DNA of 60,400 nucleotides from Heliocybe sulcata (Eukaryota; Basidiomycota; Agaricomycetes; Gloeophyllales; Gloeophyllaceae): positions 1,105,461-1,165,860 of the forward strand of contig ML213511.1 of NCBI GenBank assembly GCA_004369045.1, given 5' to 3'. How positions within the stretch are numbered: the stretch's first letter is position 1; every line of letters starts with the position of its first letter. The position numbers and the translations under genes were made by a program. The notes under the pieces are model-generated. The model was not told the origin of the DNA, made no database searches, and saw only the letters and a program-made list of their open reading frames with translations. Of the stretch, positions 58,703-60,400 are shown piece by piece.

Positions 58703-60400
58703 ATGTCTTCCTCTGGTCCACTACATCACCCTTCTCTTCGCCAGCGTTCCGCTGTAGGCGAGCAGCAGTCTTCCGAGGCTCACCCCGAAGTCCACCGGCG
58801 CTGGGCTGGCAAGGAAGGCCCCAGACAGTTCTTCGTGGATATACCTACCAATGACTTCTGGTCTCTGGCTGCTCCAGATATGAAGGAGACGCTGATAGGG
58901 CTGGATTGCCCCGAATACTTCCAGGATGACCTGAACCGTGTCCCCACGGGAACCTCTACTATGGACAGAGATATGCAGGGACCTCTGGTAAGCGCCAAGC
59001 GCATTGTCTCTCCGCTTTAAACATAACCGTCCGCTTTAGGCTCGTGCTCTGAAACTGACATCGATTGACGGCGACCTTGATCTCAATTTCCAAAATAGCT
59101 CTGCAGTTTGGCACGATGCACCCACCGCTAGTCCGAAATTGTCTCCTGATGTGGTAGTGTGGAAGGGGGACGAGTGGAGCGAGCATTGGGCCATGTCTCG
59201 TGCATTTGTTGAAGTCAATCACGGCGATGAAGCTGATCCGTGTCCTGACGGGTCGGGCAACTTGTGGGCTTCAAACCTGGGAATATGGAACCGGATCCGG
59301 GAGTACGCTACCGTCGCTCTTAACTTGCAGCCACGGTGCTTTCTACTTACTGCAAGCATATTTGGTTCTAATGCTCGCATTTTTCGATGGGACCGCTCCA
59401 TGCTTATGGCCTCGTCCGTCTTCAATTACAAAAAGGAACCGAAGCCGCTATATCAATTCCTGTATTGTGTCTCGCAGTATGCCGATGGCGGCCGCGACCC
59501 ATCGATATCATATCCTCTTGAGACTCTTGATGAAGAGCTGCTCAAGGACAGGTATGAGCAAGCGAAAAAGGCGGGTCTTGTTCCCGAGTTTCAGCCCGTC
59601 ATCATCTGGCACTATCCTGACGACGAGAGTGTTCTTCTCCAAGTCCCTGGCCAAACTCCGAAGGACCCGACGGAAGTCTATCTGACAATGGGCCCTCCTC
59701 TCTTTGGATCTGGAGATCTCTTTGGCCGCGGTACGCGCGTGTGGCTTGCGACCTTAGCGGACGGGTCTTCTCCGGATTTTGTCGTCATTAAGGACACCTG
59801 GCGGGACGCCAATCGCGTCGCAGAAGGTGAGATCTACCAGTCGATTGAGGGCATTCCTGGCGTGGCTCGCCTCGGTCGCGCTGTCGACCTCGACCGTGGT
59901 GAACACCCCGATGTCCACGCGACTATCGCGAAAGCTATCAACCCGAAATTCAGCACACCCCAATATCTCGAAAGAACTCATTGTCGCTCGATCATTCTGT
60001 CCATCGGTCGACCATTATACCTCTTTCGCTCCACGCTTGAGCTCACGGAAGCCATACGTAGTGCTCTTGGAGGTGAGTCATCTCAGCACCAAACCGTTGT
60101 TGCACCTCGTAATGACATGCCGCTGTACCAGGGCTGAGCCGCATGGCGCAAGATAAGATCATGCACCGCGACATCAGCGTCAACAACATCATGATCAGCA
60201 CCGACCCGGCTGCAGAGCAGGGCGCCAAAGGGTTCATGATTGACCCCGAGCTGGCTGCTCTGCCTGGCAAGACGTACGATCTCAGCTACGTTACTGTGAG
60301 TGTTCCACTCGAGTTATGTTATTCCTCACTAATATGGGGATCTCAGGGAACGTTTCCATATCTGGCGATTGAGCGCCTGATGGGGCAGCCCGGCGATCAC
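58703..60400 (+). CDS. FunK1-type protein kinase, cut by window end
   Basis: The start MSSSGPLHHPSLRQ at 58703 leads into exons that join at introns near 58989-59038, 60070-60134 and 60295-60346. The N-terminal FunK1-type domain has DDLNRVPTGTSTMDRD, DVVVWKGDEWSEHW and FLLTASIFGSNARIFRWDRS. The kinase part has the Lys in VVIKDTWRD, Glu in AEGEIYQSI, catalytic loop MHRDISVNNIMI (HRD, Asn kept) and the DPE-like MIDPELAAL, followed by GTFPYLAIERLM. FunK1 kinases (fungal-type protein kinase, PF17667) are strongly expanded in mushroom-forming fungi, where they are linked to multicellular development. The start of the first exon is uncertain. The 3' end lies beyond 60400. Confidence 0.92.

Noticed and set aside
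1-60400. CRISPR arrays, rRNA genes, bacterial-type ribosome-binding sites
   Set aside because: None visible; the content is eukaryotic and intron-rich.

Overview
The window looks like nuclear DNA of a filamentous basidiomycete, most likely an Agaricomycete. Genes are on both strands and are cut by many 45-65 nt GT-AG introns. The gene content also fits: a FunK1-type kinase, a fungalysin (M36) protease, an adenylate-forming reductase, a TET/JBP-like dioxygenase and a SulP transporter with a cyclic-nucleotide-binding tail. I saw no bacterial operons, rRNA genes or CRISPR arrays. Species cannot be assigned from sequence alone.

Region A (about 1.4-15.2 kb) is an accessory island that I interpret as one large DNA transposon. 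A subterminal motif resembling TCGGAGTTTGAATA is repeated six times at its left side and recurs at the right. Its right end carries TTACGAGTCCTGAGT in inverse orientation, with a weaker match near 1.44 kb. Five spliced, apparently open genes lie inside: an acidic protein ending in a beta-rich conserved domain (2090-5078, minus), a 346-residue protein of a type repeated in mushroom genomes (5747-6981, plus), a Cys-cluster plus coiled-coil protein (8227-9909, minus), a TET/JBP-family 2-oxoglutarate/Fe(II) dioxygenase (11185-12969, plus), and a basic 433-residue protein (13058-14464, plus). TET/JBP genes in Agaricomycetes are known passengers of KDZ-type transposons. No transposase was recognised here, so the element may be an undescribed or non-autonomous type. 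A 0.54 kb element with the same ends (15436-15977) lies beside it.

Region B (16-34.8 kb) holds an Hsp104/ClpB-like gene with inactivating changes, the pre-mRNA cleavage factor subunit CFIm25 (NUDT21), a METTL7-like methyltransferase next to a three-domain adenylate-forming reductase (a possible small biosynthetic locus), a gene-poor stretch with a perfect 23-bp palindrome, a Rab GTPase and a secreted fungalysin.

Region C (34.8-37.3 kb) is non-coding and made of degenerate copies of a complex repeat. Region D (37.3-49 kb) holds a Vsb1-like SulP transporter with pyrimidine-tract introns, a RhoGEF with a decayed duplicate of its 3' end, and a divergent protein kinase. Region E (49-60.4 kb) holds a small hypothetical gene, a questin-oxidase-like gene with one suspect splice junction, an F-box protein, a D-amino-acid oxidase pseudogene and a FunK1 kinase cut by the window edge.

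Exon models were made by eye from splice signals, reading frame and family conservation. Where exon lengths were summed to whole codons, the entry says so.
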